Source: Amphiura filiformis (Eukaryota > Echinodermata > Ophiuroidea > Amphilepidida > Amphiuridae). From it: DNA of 64,000 nt. Below are positions 1-11,200 of the stretch, in pieces. The DNA lies in contig NC_092644.1 in the NCBI RefSeq assembly GCF_039555335.1, positions 44,130,667-44,194,666 of the forward strand, read 5' to 3'. Position numbers and translations under genes: made by a program. Every line of letters starts with the position of its first letter. Positions within the stretch are counted from its first letter, which is position 1. The notes under the pieces are model-generated. The model was not told the DNA's origin and did no database searches. It was given only the letters and a program-made list of their open reading frames with translations.

Positions 1-18
1 CCTTCAATGCGGTTTCTG

Positions 19-84
19 CTACCCTTTGTTACGGGTTCTACAATGCCTAACGGATGAACTCTCACTCTGCTGCACGATCAATAT
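19..84 (-). other. Tentative second exon of the secreted-peptide gene
   Basis: After a pyrimidine-rich stretch (GACTTTTCCCTCC) and an AG at 86-85, the phase-0 frame gives 21 residues and a TAG stop at 21-19. It contains SSSVRHCRTRNKG. Joined to exon 1 this would give a precursor of about 58 residues. The acceptor is only moderate, and another exon outside the window is equally possible. Confidence 0.15.
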
Positions 85-541
85 CTGTTTGCTTGGAGGG
101 AAAAGTCAATGCAATTGTTTGCCACTTTTGAAAAGCTCTCGTTTTTATTCAAATTGCTATAAGTTAAGAAAATAAAGTCATATCGTCCCGAATGAGATAT
201 CAAAATACGCAGAACAAAATTATTTACCCATTGACTACTTTTGTAATTTAGTTTTAATATCTTTAAGAAATGGACTTCGTTTTAAGTGTTCGGATATTGT
301 TTTATGGCGCAGTATAGTATCTATATCAGGAACACCATTCCAGCTTTTTCAATACGAGAATAGCCGTGGTCTGTTAGACTACATGATTTTGAGATTTTCT
401 AGTTATCATGTATTGTGATTTTTACAATTTTGACTAGAAAACTCTTAACAGAGAATAGACATTTACGACATTTGTATGACTAAGTTATACACATTTTAAT
501 AACATATTACAATAAAATAATTGAATGATATCAGTACTTAC

Positions 542-652
542 CAGCAAACGATGTACACTATCTGCGGCACGTTTCTGAACTTGTACGTTGGGTTTGGCAT
601 GCATGAGCATGACGCAGACGGCCACAAGAGCCAAAGCGAAAACAAACTTCAT
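542..652 (-). CDS. First coding exon of a small secreted protein or peptide precursor (unidentified)
   Basis: The minus strand opens with ATG at 652 and encodes 37 residues before a strong donor (CTG|GTAAGT) at 541-540, ending in phase 0. The protein begins MKFVFALALVAVCVMLMHA, a textbook signal peptide: one basic residue, a hydrophobic core, then a small-residue cleavage site around HA|KP. A dibasic KR at residues 27-28 soon after the predicted cleavage site would suit processing by a proprotein convertase. A TATA box lies about 155 bases upstream. I do not recognise the family. A neuropeptide, an antimicrobial peptide or another small secreted factor are all possible. The remaining exons are to the left, probably mostly outside the window. 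The exon is well supported; the function is unknown. Confidence 0.7.
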
Positions 653-802
653 TGTTACGCCAAGTTGAAGTCACAAACTCTCCTTAACTTGTTTCCTGTC
701 TCGCTATACCTTTCCTTATGTTTTTTGATATCAACTGGAATAAATATTTTGTCAGTTGTGAAAATATTTCACAAAATGTGAGTAAGCGGTATTGGAACTG
801 GC

Positions 803-810
803 TATTTATA
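803..810 (-). promoter_or_regulatory. TATA box of the secreted-peptide gene
   Basis: The minus strand reads TATAAATA followed by G, a consensus TATA box. Transcription would start about 30 bases downstream, near 770-780, leaving a 5' UTR of about 120 bases before the ATG at 652. The position fits the signal-peptide exon and supports that exon being real. Confidence 0.6.
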
Positions 811-2264
811 CGAAAAGAACAAAAGAAATTTTGTTCATTACAAAATGTGTTACTTTTACCTGACTGATAATCCTGAATATTTCTATTGTTTTACCATATA
901 TGTTGACAAAATCCGTTTTTATTAAATCTGCTTAAAGAACGTCATAAACAGACCTCGCGTGACATCTTGATTTAATTAAATAATTATTTCAAAGAGAGTG
1001 GATGTATTATAATACCGGTAAGGCAGGATGAGAGGATAACCAAATAGATAAATAAAACAATTGCCAATGATTACGCAAGAGTTAGTTTCAATACCATACA
1101 ATATAGGCTACAGGTAGATATCTAATAAAACTAAATAATTAAACTTTCTAGTTTACGTGGGTGGGGAACTGGAAATTCATATTCATTGTTTTGTTCAGAT
1201 AAAATTAGTTGTTAAAAGTAACTTTGGCGAACTTTTTAATGAAAAATAATAATTATTATTATATGTGAGCCGGTTAAGGGAAATAAGTCCAATGTCGCTG
1301 ATATTAATTTTGAGTTATTGACCATGATCTTCGGGAGTTTTGGGTGTGATGTTCCGATGATATTCCAGCTTCCCAAGTTTCCATCAATATACAATGTCAC
1401 GAGAGTGAAAGAAAATGTGTGTGGAGCAATGCTATGACATTACACCTTCTCTCTTTTAAACAGGAAGCCCGGCTTGGCCAGTTCTCCACAGAAGAACTGA
1501 CTTACACCTGTTACTTTGATGACAGACAGAACAGAATTTACATGGATACATTTTAACCTTGACTGAATCCCTAAGGAACTTAGACCAAAAGTGGGGTTCA
1601 CTACAAATTGCCTTACAATATTTTGATTTATACTACATCGTTGAGCGATGAGCGACTGGTATTTGACCAACCATGTAGCGCACTTTTACCAGCGCGATGG
1701 AGTATAAAGTAGCAGCTTAAAAGTTAACATAGCAAAGAACTGAATACTATTATTACTACTCTTGACAATAAATGTTGTTGTCATCCTTTTGTTTCCATCG
1801 AAGGACGTGTTAGACGTAAGTAATAAAATGCTATATAATACTCGATAATTAAAAACTGCATTACTTTTACATGAGCAACATTTAAAAGAGCATTATTGTT
1901 TTAATTAGTTGCAAAATACATTCAGTGAAATGTACCAAATAGAAATCCTTATAAATTCAAATATCACAGATATACTTTTGCAGGTCGGGGGGCTCTTGAG
2001 TTATGTTGTAAAGAGGGCTGAAACAACAACACTTTTGTAAAACGACCATAACTCATTAATAACAATAAATCAAGCAAGTTTTCAAAGTATATGATTTGTA
2101 GAATGAACTTTTGCAAAACATCACGTTGTTATTTTTCAATGATTTTTTTTGGCTGCTTCGACCAACAATACCTAGTCTTCCCTTCGGTAATTAAATTAAA
2201 GTAGCGTGTCGCCTTTGATTGAGTAAGAGTAATCTCAACATGCGTTAAGTTAAAGGAGTATTTC
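811..2264. other. Intergenic, AT-rich, nothing recognised
   Basis: Only short chance open frames are present. I see no splice-bounded exon, RNA gene or clear repeat here. Confidence 0.5.
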
Positions 2265-2437
2265 GTGATCCTAGCATCCTCATTTGTCAGTAGATATCCA
2301 CAAAAAAAGCTTATTTTCAGAATGTCAGTGAATTCCGATTTTGCGTTTACGAGTTATGCATGATTATGTGTATTACACTGCTCCATGGACTATGTTGTAA
2401 TTTGGTTCTCGTGTACCAGAACGTAATTCAAATTTTG
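2265..2437. repeat. Interspersed repeat A, copy 1
   Basis: The segment starts GTGATCCTAGCATCCT and ends CAAATTTT. It matches 63353-63530 in the same orientation, with many shared blocks such as GTAGATATCCAC and GCATGATTATGTGTATTA. No coding capacity is visible. The second copy sits inside the large TIR element at the right edge. Confidence 0.7.
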
Positions 2438-2452
2438 GTCTATAGGCCGATT

Positions 2453-2606
2453 TCAGATTTAACACATTCGCCTTGCTATAAATATTGAATTGCGTCATCT
2501 GTTGACGTAATGAAAAGTGTTTTTAACGGGAAGTGTTCGTTCGATATAAAAACTTTTCTAATTGGATGCGGGAAACTATCGGGGTTTGACAAAACAGATC
2601 ACAGAT
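2453..2606. repeat. Fragment of foldback family 'CAAGTGTTCCC'
   Basis: This piece matches the right arm of the palindrome at 32508-33221, with the blocks ACATTCGCCTTG, ATTGAATTGCGT, ATCTGTTGAC, AAAAGTGTTTTTAA and CTAATTGGATG. It is a diverged single arm directly abutting repeat A. Confidence 0.65.
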
Positions 2607-3075
2607 GCCGTATTTTTCTCTAGTCATCAGCTACAAGCTCACACATCTCTTATGATGCTATGCACTCAACCGTGTAGTGTAAACACAGACTGTGTAGAGA
2701 CAATGCATTGCTAGACTCTCTGTGCTTGGATAAATTTGTGTATTCAGGTGCATCGAGGTGGTAACTGTGCATATATGCATTTATAAGGGTATCGTTTTTG
2801 TAGCCAAACCTGAAGAATATGTAACATTTCACGTAATACTTCACCGCGTTGGTTGAAGATCAGAATATTGACCCAACTTGAAAAAAAAATAAAACAGGGT
2901 AAAGCAAGTAGACGAAATCCTGTCCAAAAACGTCAATGCAGACCTATATATCGTAAATAATTGTTTTGTGTGATGATTTTCGTATGATTATTCATTTTGG
3001 AAGTAAACTGGTTTGTTAACATTGATGAGCGTATAATGAGTATATTCCTATCTTTTCTATTCAATCCTATTGCAG

Positions 3076-3431
3076 AATAAAGATGCAGAAAAAGAAGCAG
3101 AAGAGGAATTGGAGGAATTAGTGGAAGAGGAGAAAGAGGAGGAAAAGGGGGTGAGTTTGTTTGTTTAACAAGACTGGGCCTTAAAGACGACGACACTCAT
3201 CAAGAAATTGTGGAAGATCTTGAAGAGAAATTGGATAAAGGCCTGAATGTCATCAAAGCACTCAGCAGAGTGATACCTAAACACCAATCCAAATTTGCCG
3301 GATTGTTCCAACAAGATGAGGATTATTATTATTTTATTATTTATTATCTTTACCCAGGGTATGCCCGAATCAGCTTAAAGCTGTTCTATAACCAGGATGA
3401 GGAAACTGACGAAGAAGATAATGCCGATTAA
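3076..3431 (+). CDS. Probable terminal exon of an unidentified acidic protein, frame-broken
   Basis: A good acceptor (TTTTCTATTCAATCCTATTGCAG) precedes a frame rich in Glu and Lys (KDAEKEAEEELEELVEEEK), a likely acidic coiled coil. This frame stops at about 3165. A second frame, offset so that the sequence has one base too few or two too many, continues through LKDDDTHQEIVEDLEEKLDK and a stretch of about 20 mixed residues, and ends in an acidic tail with TAA at 3429-3431. The simplest link between the two is a one-base length error in the G run at 3147-3151. An AATAAA lies about 220 bases after the stop. I do not recognise the protein. Upstream exons are not identified. It could be a real gene with an assembly error or a decayed copy. 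Confidence 0.45.
3323..3403 (+). mobile_element. 81-base in-frame insertion, probably the tail of a short retroelement
   Basis: An 8-base direct repeat GATGAGGA (3315-3322 and 3396-3403) brackets a TTATT-rich stretch followed by ACCCAGGGTATGCCC and CAGCTTAAAGCTG. The offset between the repeats is 81 bases, exactly 27 codons, so the acidic frame on both sides stays open through it. The layout (target duplication, simple-repeat tail, compact body) fits a retroposed fragment. The family is not identified. Confidence 0.4.
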
Positions 3432-3651
3432 AGACTATACGAATCTTAATACACATTTAGATCATTCCATTCACAATTGTATAGGTTATTTAAAAACCAT
3501 TTAATTAAAAAAATATGTCAGCTACTCTTTCTCATTGTCATATACACGATATAGTTTTGGAGTACATGTCTATTTTGATCGTGACAATTTAAGCCATTTT
3601 AGTGTGAACTGAACATGTTGAAGTATAAATGATGAATGATAAAAAGCGTAA

Positions 3652-3657
3652 AATAAA
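3652..3657 (+). promoter_or_regulatory. AATAAA poly(A) signal
   Basis: AATAAA stands about 220 bases downstream of the TAA at 3429-3431. It is a plausible 3' end for the acidic-protein exon. Confidence 0.35.
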
Positions 3658-3759
3658 TATAATTACACTTGGTGTTTAAACTTACGTCATGTATGTAGGC
3701 CTGAAATGATGGCCGCATAAAATAAAAAATAAACTTACCCCCTTCAGTAATCTCTGTTC

Positions 3760-4028
3760 TTAGTCTCTTGTAGTGAATCTTTTGATGACTCTTCAGATGA
3801 TTGGCATGTTGGAATACACTACCACAAATCTTACATTGGAAAGCCTCTATTCCAACTCCATGTTGTTAATACTTTCACAATGTTTTCTTCCTCCGGTTTA
3901 TGAAAAGTGTAAGTGTCTTGACTCCGCAACCATTTTTAACTTTATCCAAGGTAATCTTTAGACCTTTCTTTCTGGCCACTGAGTAAAGTGATCTTACACT
4001 CCCATAACCGGCAGGATGACTAGCTTTT
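3760..4028 (-). pseudogene. Decayed transposon fragment: integrase N-terminal motif and C2H2 zinc finger
   Basis: Read on the minus strand, about 4028-3930 encodes SHPAGYGSVRSLYSVARKKG. A neighbouring frame then gives WLRSQDTYTFHKP, which resembles the WLxxQDTYTLHKP segment of integrase-type transposase proteins related to transposon-derived F54H12.3. Further on, about 3841-3760 encodes one classical C2H2 finger: CKIC, 12 residues, then HQKIH (C-x2-C-x12-H-x3-H). It ends at GGG|GTAAGT, a usable donor. Stops and shifts separate the pieces, so this is a broken copy. The motif match is from memory of the family and was not searched. Confidence 0.45.
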
Positions 4029-4365
4029 GTAGTAAACCTCATGCAAGTATTCATTTACCTCTTTATCTTTTGTCATTCTGTCAAAGAATGGTTACCCTTA
4101 TATTGTACATACAGTTTTAAATAATATAGATACAAATAAGAAAAACAACTACATGTATAGACATTTCAATTTTGTTTTTTCATTTCATATATTTTAATTC
4201 ATAGCTGCTGCTGCTTTTTTACTGCTCTTGTGTCGAATCAAAAACTGAATGGTTATACCTACAAACTGTACGCTTTATATACAGTTTACTTAATTGAAGT
4301 GTCCGATGGAACCAGTTCGGACAGGTATGTTGACGGATGGTACTAATTTAATGTATAAAATCAGG

Positions 4366-4548
4366 ATACTTTATTTTTATTTTATTTTTATTTTATTTTT
4401 ATTTAATTTAATTTAATTTAATTTAATTTAATTTAATTTTATTTAATTTTATTTAATTTAATTTAATTTAATTTAATTTAATTTAATTTAATTTTATTTT
4501 ATTTTATTTTATTTTATTTTATTTTATTTTATTTTATTTTATTTTTTA
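4366..4548. repeat. TTTTA/TTTAA pentanucleotide microsatellite
   Basis: About 180 bases of alternating blocks of TTTTA and TTTAA units, with sharp switches between the two. Such tracts often arise from retroelement tails. No gene overlaps it. Confidence 0.9.
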
Positions 4549-5281
4549 CAGTTTGTGTTTTACCAGTTGACATGTTATAACTTGACATTACTTAATTGAT
4601 ATCCAGGTAAAGCTTAATTGACATTTATCCCAAAACTATACCAGTTTACCCTAATTACCCCAATTTCCCCCTGAAGTATGGGACTCTGGGTGAATATGAC
4701 TTCCTACCAATTACTAATCACTATCCGAGTAAAGTTTCCATCGTCACTTCCTGTCACACATGACAGTCAATTTTGGGGACAGATGCACCTAGGGTTGGAA
4801 CTCTGAGTCATATCCGGTCACTATTTTGGGGACCACAATTCTGGGGACAGATGCACGCTACCTCTACTATTGTCAACTTCAGGTCTTCTTGCTTTCACTA
4901 GCCGGTAGTTACCTTTTAAGCTCAGTAAAGCACTCCTTGCTTTAGTTAGTTGGGATTGTTAAAACACTAATATCCAATTGTATTTCTGTGTGCATTTTTG
5001 TGAATTAAATCCTTGGTTTATGTAAAATGTTCAATTTGTGAAATGTATAGTAAGCTGTTTTTATCAAGATGTGTATTTCTAAACAAAGTATGACAAGCCA
5101 TTGTTGACAAAATTAGAATTGAAATTAATGATTGTTGTGTGACAAAAATAGATCATTTTACATTATGTGATAAATGATGCAGCCATTGTTGAAACCTTGT
5201 ACTGGTGTTGTAGATTGTCAAGTTGAGTATTGGATAAAATTACACGGGATTTATGTACCAACTCAAAATGAGTGTTGATGA
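4549..5281. other. Intergenic; one short local duplication
   Basis: TTTTGGGGACAGATGCAC and a close variant recur at about 4771 and 4838, a small duplication. Otherwise nothing is supported. Confidence 0.4.
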
Positions 5282-5289
5282 ATAAACAG

Positions 5290-5491
5290 GCTGTATTTCA
5301 TTAAAGACACGCAAAAGACAGAAGAAACCCGAAGTAGAAATATTAGTGACATTGACGAGTGGCTGCGGCGTATTACTGCTATACCGGACGTTTCACTGAC
5401 TTCTATGCGAAGGCTATGCAGACTCCTCGTGCACTTTGAAGTCTGTACTGGCCCTAATGTGTCATTGTATAAAAAGCTTGTTTTTATATAA
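5290..5491 (+). other. Orphan open frame, possible exon (unidentified)
   Basis: After ATAAACAG at 5289, an open frame of about 66 codons runs to TAA at 5489-5491. It includes SRNISDIDEWLRRI, DVSLTSMRRLCRLL and FEVCTGPNVSLYKK, balanced amphipathic sequence unlike chance AT-rich translation. The local base composition is also less AT-rich. There is no upstream ATG, and the acceptor lacks a strong pyrimidine tract. I do not recognise a family. It could be an exon or a decayed element. Confidence 0.25.
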
Positions 5492-6513
5492 AAAGATTGT
5501 CTTTCAAGTGGAAATCTGCGCAGTGGTGCAGAATGTGTTGATGTCACACAGTGTCCTATACGATAAATATAAATCTAATACTCCGTTGGTGAGCGACGGG
5601 CGAGTGGTATTTCACCGAACGCAAGAAAAGGAGTTCTATCTGATTGGCTAGCAATCGATCGCTTAGGTCGCTTAGTAGTCAACTACAAACTCAAAACTGA
5701 GCAATGTATTCAATTCGATTGAAATCGATATTCTATTATTGACGTAGATAAAGAGTGATAGTGTGTCAATAATGTACATTGTATTGCACCTTGATTTTAC
5801 ATGCATTCCTTTATATAATTATTTTCTCACAGAGTTGAATATGATCACAATTATTACCCAGGATTTCAAATTTTTTACCGCGAAATTGCAGTTAAACATA
5901 TCCACAGCAACATACCGGTCCTCACTAATTAGTGTATTTAATTTCCAGTTAGTGTATTTAAGATAAAACCTGTGATTTACTGACAACAAATAAAATTTTC
6001 TTGCAATAGAAATATCATAATGGGATACTGATATGGTAGGCTGCAACCGCCACAACGTGGAGCTGCTACGCGTAGCTGACTTTTTGCTCCGTGGAGCCAA
6101 ATTGACCAACATGATCATGTTAGAGTTTTTCATTACTCGGAGGTAAAACTGACCAATCAAGTACGACTTACTCATTACGTGAAGCGAATTTATTCATTAA
6201 GAATTTCCCAGACGAGCGTCACATAGTTGCAAGATATCCTCGGTCACGAAAGTTATGATTCAAAAAGTAGTTAATGAAAAGTACGAACCGACTTATTATT
6301 AAGATGGACATGCACTCATAAGAAACTCATACAGTATTGTACATAACTATATAGCTAGGCAGAGTGGTGGTAAACCATGCACACAGTTCTGCGATCTGCA
6401 GTGTATCGCCGGGAGCTAATTTGTATAACTTGCGCGGTGTGGCCTGCGGAATTCGACCTTCAGCAAACTGCAAACCAGTTCGGATTTACTTTATATACTA
6501 GTAGTAGGCCATA

Positions 6514-7059
6514 CATACTGTAGTTACTGTCCGTTTTCCTATACACAATACTCAGTGCGCTCACCATTGACGCGTGACCTCTACAAATAGTGTATGTTAG
6601 AAGTATATGCCATTGCCTAGTTGACGTCACTGTGTAAAAAATAACCGGCCAATATTTAAAGTATTCTCTGAAATTCTAGAAAATATAGTTTTGTAACATG
6701 TCCTAAATTTTTAGCTAATTTAGGTGTTTGGAAATATTGGTACTTTTGTGTTTTAGGAAGGATATGTAAACGACAGATAACACCAAAAAATATGAAGAAA
6801 TTATTTCTAAACCGTGTTAAGTCATTAAGCTTCTCATTTTCAAGAACGCTGGTTAACAATAAGCAGACTATTGTCTCATTTCGTAAACAAAAGCCCACAG
6901 TATTGTTACCTTGCGTTCGCTTATAATCGTTCACCCAACTGAAACTATAATACCAGCTCATTGTTTTCATTGAGTGTTATCTTGGTTTAATAGCTTTTAA
7001 TGGGGTTTAAGTCCTTCAAAGGTCGTGGTGAATTCTACTGTAGACATGACTGCATCATG
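6514..7059. repeat. Interspersed repeat B, copy 1 (uninterrupted)
   Basis: This stretch runs from CATACTGTAGTTACTGTCCG to GACTGCATCATG and matches 29260-30959 in the same orientation. The other copy contains a 1.1 kb TTAA-flanked insertion, so this copy supplies the empty site (at about 6818, GTTAAGTCATTAAG). Its short open frames are not conserved enough to call. Confidence 0.75.
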
Positions 7060-7140
7060 ATTATTTTAAAGTCAACAACATTCAACAATATGATCACCGT
7101 GATAGTATGACAGTATCAGTGATCCTGGCCTGACACAGTA

Positions 7141-7164
7141 GACAAACAAACAAACAAACAAACA
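7141..7164. repeat. (CAAA)n microsatellite
   Basis: A short perfect run of ACAA tetranucleotides within the composite at 6032-7447. Confidence 0.8.
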
Positions 7165-7447
7165 CGCCACACACATGACACATGCATGCAAGGTAACATT
7201 GACTATACACTAATCAAACAATGGTATTGATCCTGTACAACTGGTCGTGGTTTATTTACAATCGATTCATTTAAAATCCCCATAGTAAACATTAATTTTG
7301 GCAAGAGTTTTCTCTCTCTGGAACGAGGATGCATCCACTGGCTCCGCGTAATGAAAAGATCTAACATAATTGGTCAATTTAGCTCCGCGAAGCGAAAAGT
7401 AAGCTACGCGTAGCAGCTCCACGTTGTGGCGGTTACGGCCAGCCATA

Positions 7448-8243
7448 TACTGATCATGCGAAAATCGTAAAACATAGAATAGAAACAGTGTGGCAGGCTC
7501 TCAAAATCTCAAATTGTATGTTTAGCCTGAGTCGCTCGGCCTATCTCGAACAAAATCACCATGCGTAGCTGTTGAAAAACGTGAGGATTCATCGTACTAT
7601 CACGGCAATTTTTGACACGAAGATATAGGGACGATGACGGTGTGTGTCAGTGGCTCCCAGCATCAACTCCCGAAGGTTGTGCGCAACATAGATTTCCATG
7701 AGGACATTCGTAATAATTATGTTCAGTGTGTATAGGCGTGATATGGTTTCAAAAATAATGCTTGCAGTGTGCATTCATAATGTCATTTTTGTGAAATAAT
7801 TGTAAATGTAATAATGATGTTGGCAATTGCACTTTTGTGGTTTATGCATTTAGGAGTTGCAGATTAGGCGAGTTGTGAGAGAGCTTTTGTGAGAGTTTAG
7901 GGACGCGAAGGTTTGATGCGCTTAAATTGTGAGTTAGCATTTGTGTACAATGTTAGAGTTGTTTATTGCTCAGGATTGTTTGAGATTAAAATAGTTGGAG
8001 AATTGGCAAGTTCAAGGTAAAAAGGTGCTCAGGTAATACCAGTAGAAAGAAATAGTGTACAGTTGTAGCAGACAAATTGGATTCAAGAGTAAGGTAAAAG
8101 TCAATTGTAATGCACAGTTTACATCTACATCTATCATATACTCAAAAACGTTGCCGAAGCAATATCTAATTGAGAAACAGTGCGGTGGCATTGAATGAAA
8201 AAACACATAAACATATAGACACTATAATATTACAAAAAAAAAA
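7448..8243 (-). other. Probable 3' UTR of the LINE
   Basis: This sequence follows the LINE stop codon on the minus strand. A T-run is at 8231-8240 and AATAAA is at 7967-7962. No target duplication or tail was found, so the exact 3' end of the element is unknown and probably lies between 7.7 and 8.0 kb. Confidence 0.35.
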
Positions 8244-11200
8244 TTAGTTGTTACTTAAAGCTGTTTTGAAAGCTGAAACATTGGTGATATTGAGAGTGTT
8301 TGGTGAGAGATCATTCCATTGAACTATTGTACGTGGCCAAAAACTGAATTTGTAACTGTTGATTCTGGTTCTCATAACTCTGTATTTAGCTGGATGGTAT
8401 TGCCTAGTGTTGTTATCAACCTGACGTTGGACGTAGTCTGGTTTTGGAATTGCAAGCGATTCATGTTGTATTTTAAACATAGTGGTAAGCCGGGCTTGTT
8501 TCCTTCTGTGTTCCAGTGTAGGCCATTGCAATTTATTGAGGATTTGTGTCATGGAGCCCTCTGTTCTGTTGTAGTTCTTTGTGACAAAGCGCGCTGCTCT
8601 GTGCTGTATCATCTCAAGACGATGGATATCCGATGATGTAAAAGGGTCCCATACAGCACAGGCATATTCTAGATGAGGTCTTACAAGCATGAAGTATAGC
8701 TGTTCCTTTACCTTCTGCGGACACCGCCAAAGATTTCTACGCAAGAACCAGAGAGCTTTGTTTGCCTTAGCTATGATGTTGTTAATGTGGATGCTCCATT
8801 TTAAATTATGCGAAATGTTTACTCCAAGGTAGGGATGGTGAGAGACATATTCCAGTTCATCATTACACATCGTATATGTACTGATGAGGGGATTTTTCTT
8901 GGTTGTGATTCTGAGTGTCTTACATTTAGCTGTATTGAAGCGCATTTGCCATTTTTCAGCCCAATTACAAAGAGATGTCAAGTCCTTCTGCAGAATATCT
9001 GTATCTTGAGATGTGTGAATGACTCTGTATAGAAGACAGTCGTCAGCGAACAATCGTATTTTTGTTAAACTATCGATGTGGTCTGCAATATCATTAATAT
9101 ATATGAGGAACATTAAAGGACCCAATACCGTTCCTTGAGGAACTCCTGATTTAACATTTGCTGGGTCCGATGTTTCACCGTCCACCACAACTCTTTGCGT
9201 TCTTGTTGTCAACCATTTGTTAATCCATGCCAGGAGGCTGCCGCGCACTCCATAAAAATCTAACTTCTGCAACAGCCTCTGGTGGGGTACAACATCGAAT
9301 GCTTTCTGGAAATCTAAAATTTGGAGGTCAGTTTGGTGCTTTTGGTCTAAGTTGTGAGCAAGATCTTCAATTGTGATGAGTAGTTGTGATTCACATGAAT
9401 GACCAGATCTGAAACCATGCTGAAAAGTGGACAAAATATGATGCTTTTCAACATGAGACATAATGTGACGAAAAATAATATGTTCAATGAGTTTACATGT
9501 GACAGAGGTTAAAGATACTGGACGGTAGTTTGCCGGTTTACATTTCTCCCCCTTTTTGTATATGGCAGTTATATTGGCTGTGAGCCAGTCTTCCGGCAGG
9601 TCACCTGTGTCAAGTGACTGCTGGAAGATATGACATATGACAGGGGCTAGCTCTTCACTTAGCTCTTTTAGCACATGTGAAGGTATGCCATCTGGTCCAC
9701 TTGCTTTTTTAGTATTTATTTCTTGCAGGAGCTTTTTTACTCCGTCCTGGTCTATTGTCAAAGGATCTATGTCGGGAAATGGTTTCCCTTCCATACGTGG
9801 AATTTGCTCAAGATTTTCTGAAGTAAACACACTTTCATACTGCTGGTTTAGAGCTTTTGCCTTTCCCTTTGCTGAAGAAATTTCCTCGCCATCAACACTA
9901 AGTGTGGCCACTCCACATCCATCTCTTTTAACAGATTTCACGTGCGTCCAAAATTTCTTACCAGTTGTTGGGTTTACTTCATCATTGCCTGTAGTTTTTG
10001 TACCGTCATCAAGCAAACACATGAAGTAATCATTTTTGGCTTTTTGCATACTTTTCTGAACAGTCTTCCTAAGCTGTTTGAATTGTTCCCACTTTGATTC
10101 ACTATTGTATTTCTTACAGACTTTGTAAACGCGGGTTTTCTTGCGTATTAGCCTTTTGATCTCGGGAGTCATCCAAGGGACGTCCCATTTTTGCCTGATT
10201 GTTTTTTGAGGCACATGTTTTTGCACCATATCATTGACTTTGGTCTTAAAATCATTCCAGCTGGCACTTGCCAGGTTGGGAATATTTCCTAATACGTTTT
10301 TTTGGATGACATTTTCCTGAAAAGCCTTGGATTCCTTTTTCATCTCTTCAACGTTCATTTTCCGAAAAAGATATACTTTCCGGGGTGGTTGTTTGTTGAC
10401 TTTAGCCTTGACATTGACAACACCTGTAACCACGCTATGATCACTCATTCCTGGAAACACCTGTACCTCTTCAACGAGATCAGGGTTGGTGGTTAGAAGT
10501 AAATCCAGGATGTTGTTCAGGCGTGTTGGTTTATTGACGTGTTGTTGAAGACCATGATCTTCAACTATGTCAAGTAACAGTCTATTTACCTTGTATCCAT
10601 ACTGTGGGTTTGCTTGGATTGTATTGTTATCCCACTTTATACTAGGTAAGTTGAAATCTCCACCTAATATAACATTAGGAAGAGAGCCATTCTGTGATAT
10701 TTTACTGAGAGATATATTCAACTCCTGCAGTGGTTCTTGCTTATCATTTGTAGGTCTATAATATGAACCAACATACAGGGGCTTATTACCAGCAATACAT
10801 ATTTTACACCACATCACTTCGCACTTTGAATCAAGTGAATACTCGGTGGTTGATATCAATATGTTTGAAACGGCAACAAAGACGCCACCCCCATGAATAT
10901 CTCTGTCTTTCCTAGACACATTATATTCTGCAGGGAAAATTTCTCCATCTGCAAATGAGCTATCGATGTGGGATTCCTGACCGCATATAACATCAGGTTT
11001 ATGGGATTCTATTAGGTCTAGTAGGTCAAGTTGCTTGCGCTCGCTCTTGAGGCTGCGACAATTCACTATCATGACCTTTATTTTGCAAGGGTTTCTTTTA
11101 ACATGATTTTGGTTATCAATTTTGTCACGCTTCATATAAGACAACTTCTTTGAACCTTTTGGGGTTGATGTTACTAATCCCTCTGGATCAAAGATATCAG

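Larger units (their letters stand above)
6032..7447. repeat. Inverted repeat pair flanking 1.2 kb
   Basis: 6032-6150 (TATGGTAGGCTGCAACCGCC, then ACAACGTGGAGCTGCTACGC) is matched in reverse complement by 7330-7447. Each copy contains its own near-palindrome GAGCTGCTACGCGTAGCT. The pair may be the ends of one 1.4 kb element or two oppositely placed MITE copies. The interior carries repeat B, and no transposase frame is present. Confidence 0.6.

Noticed and set aside
8319..10761. Plus-strand open frames of up to 130 codons
   Set aside because: All lie antisense to the intact LINE ORF and are shadows of its codons.
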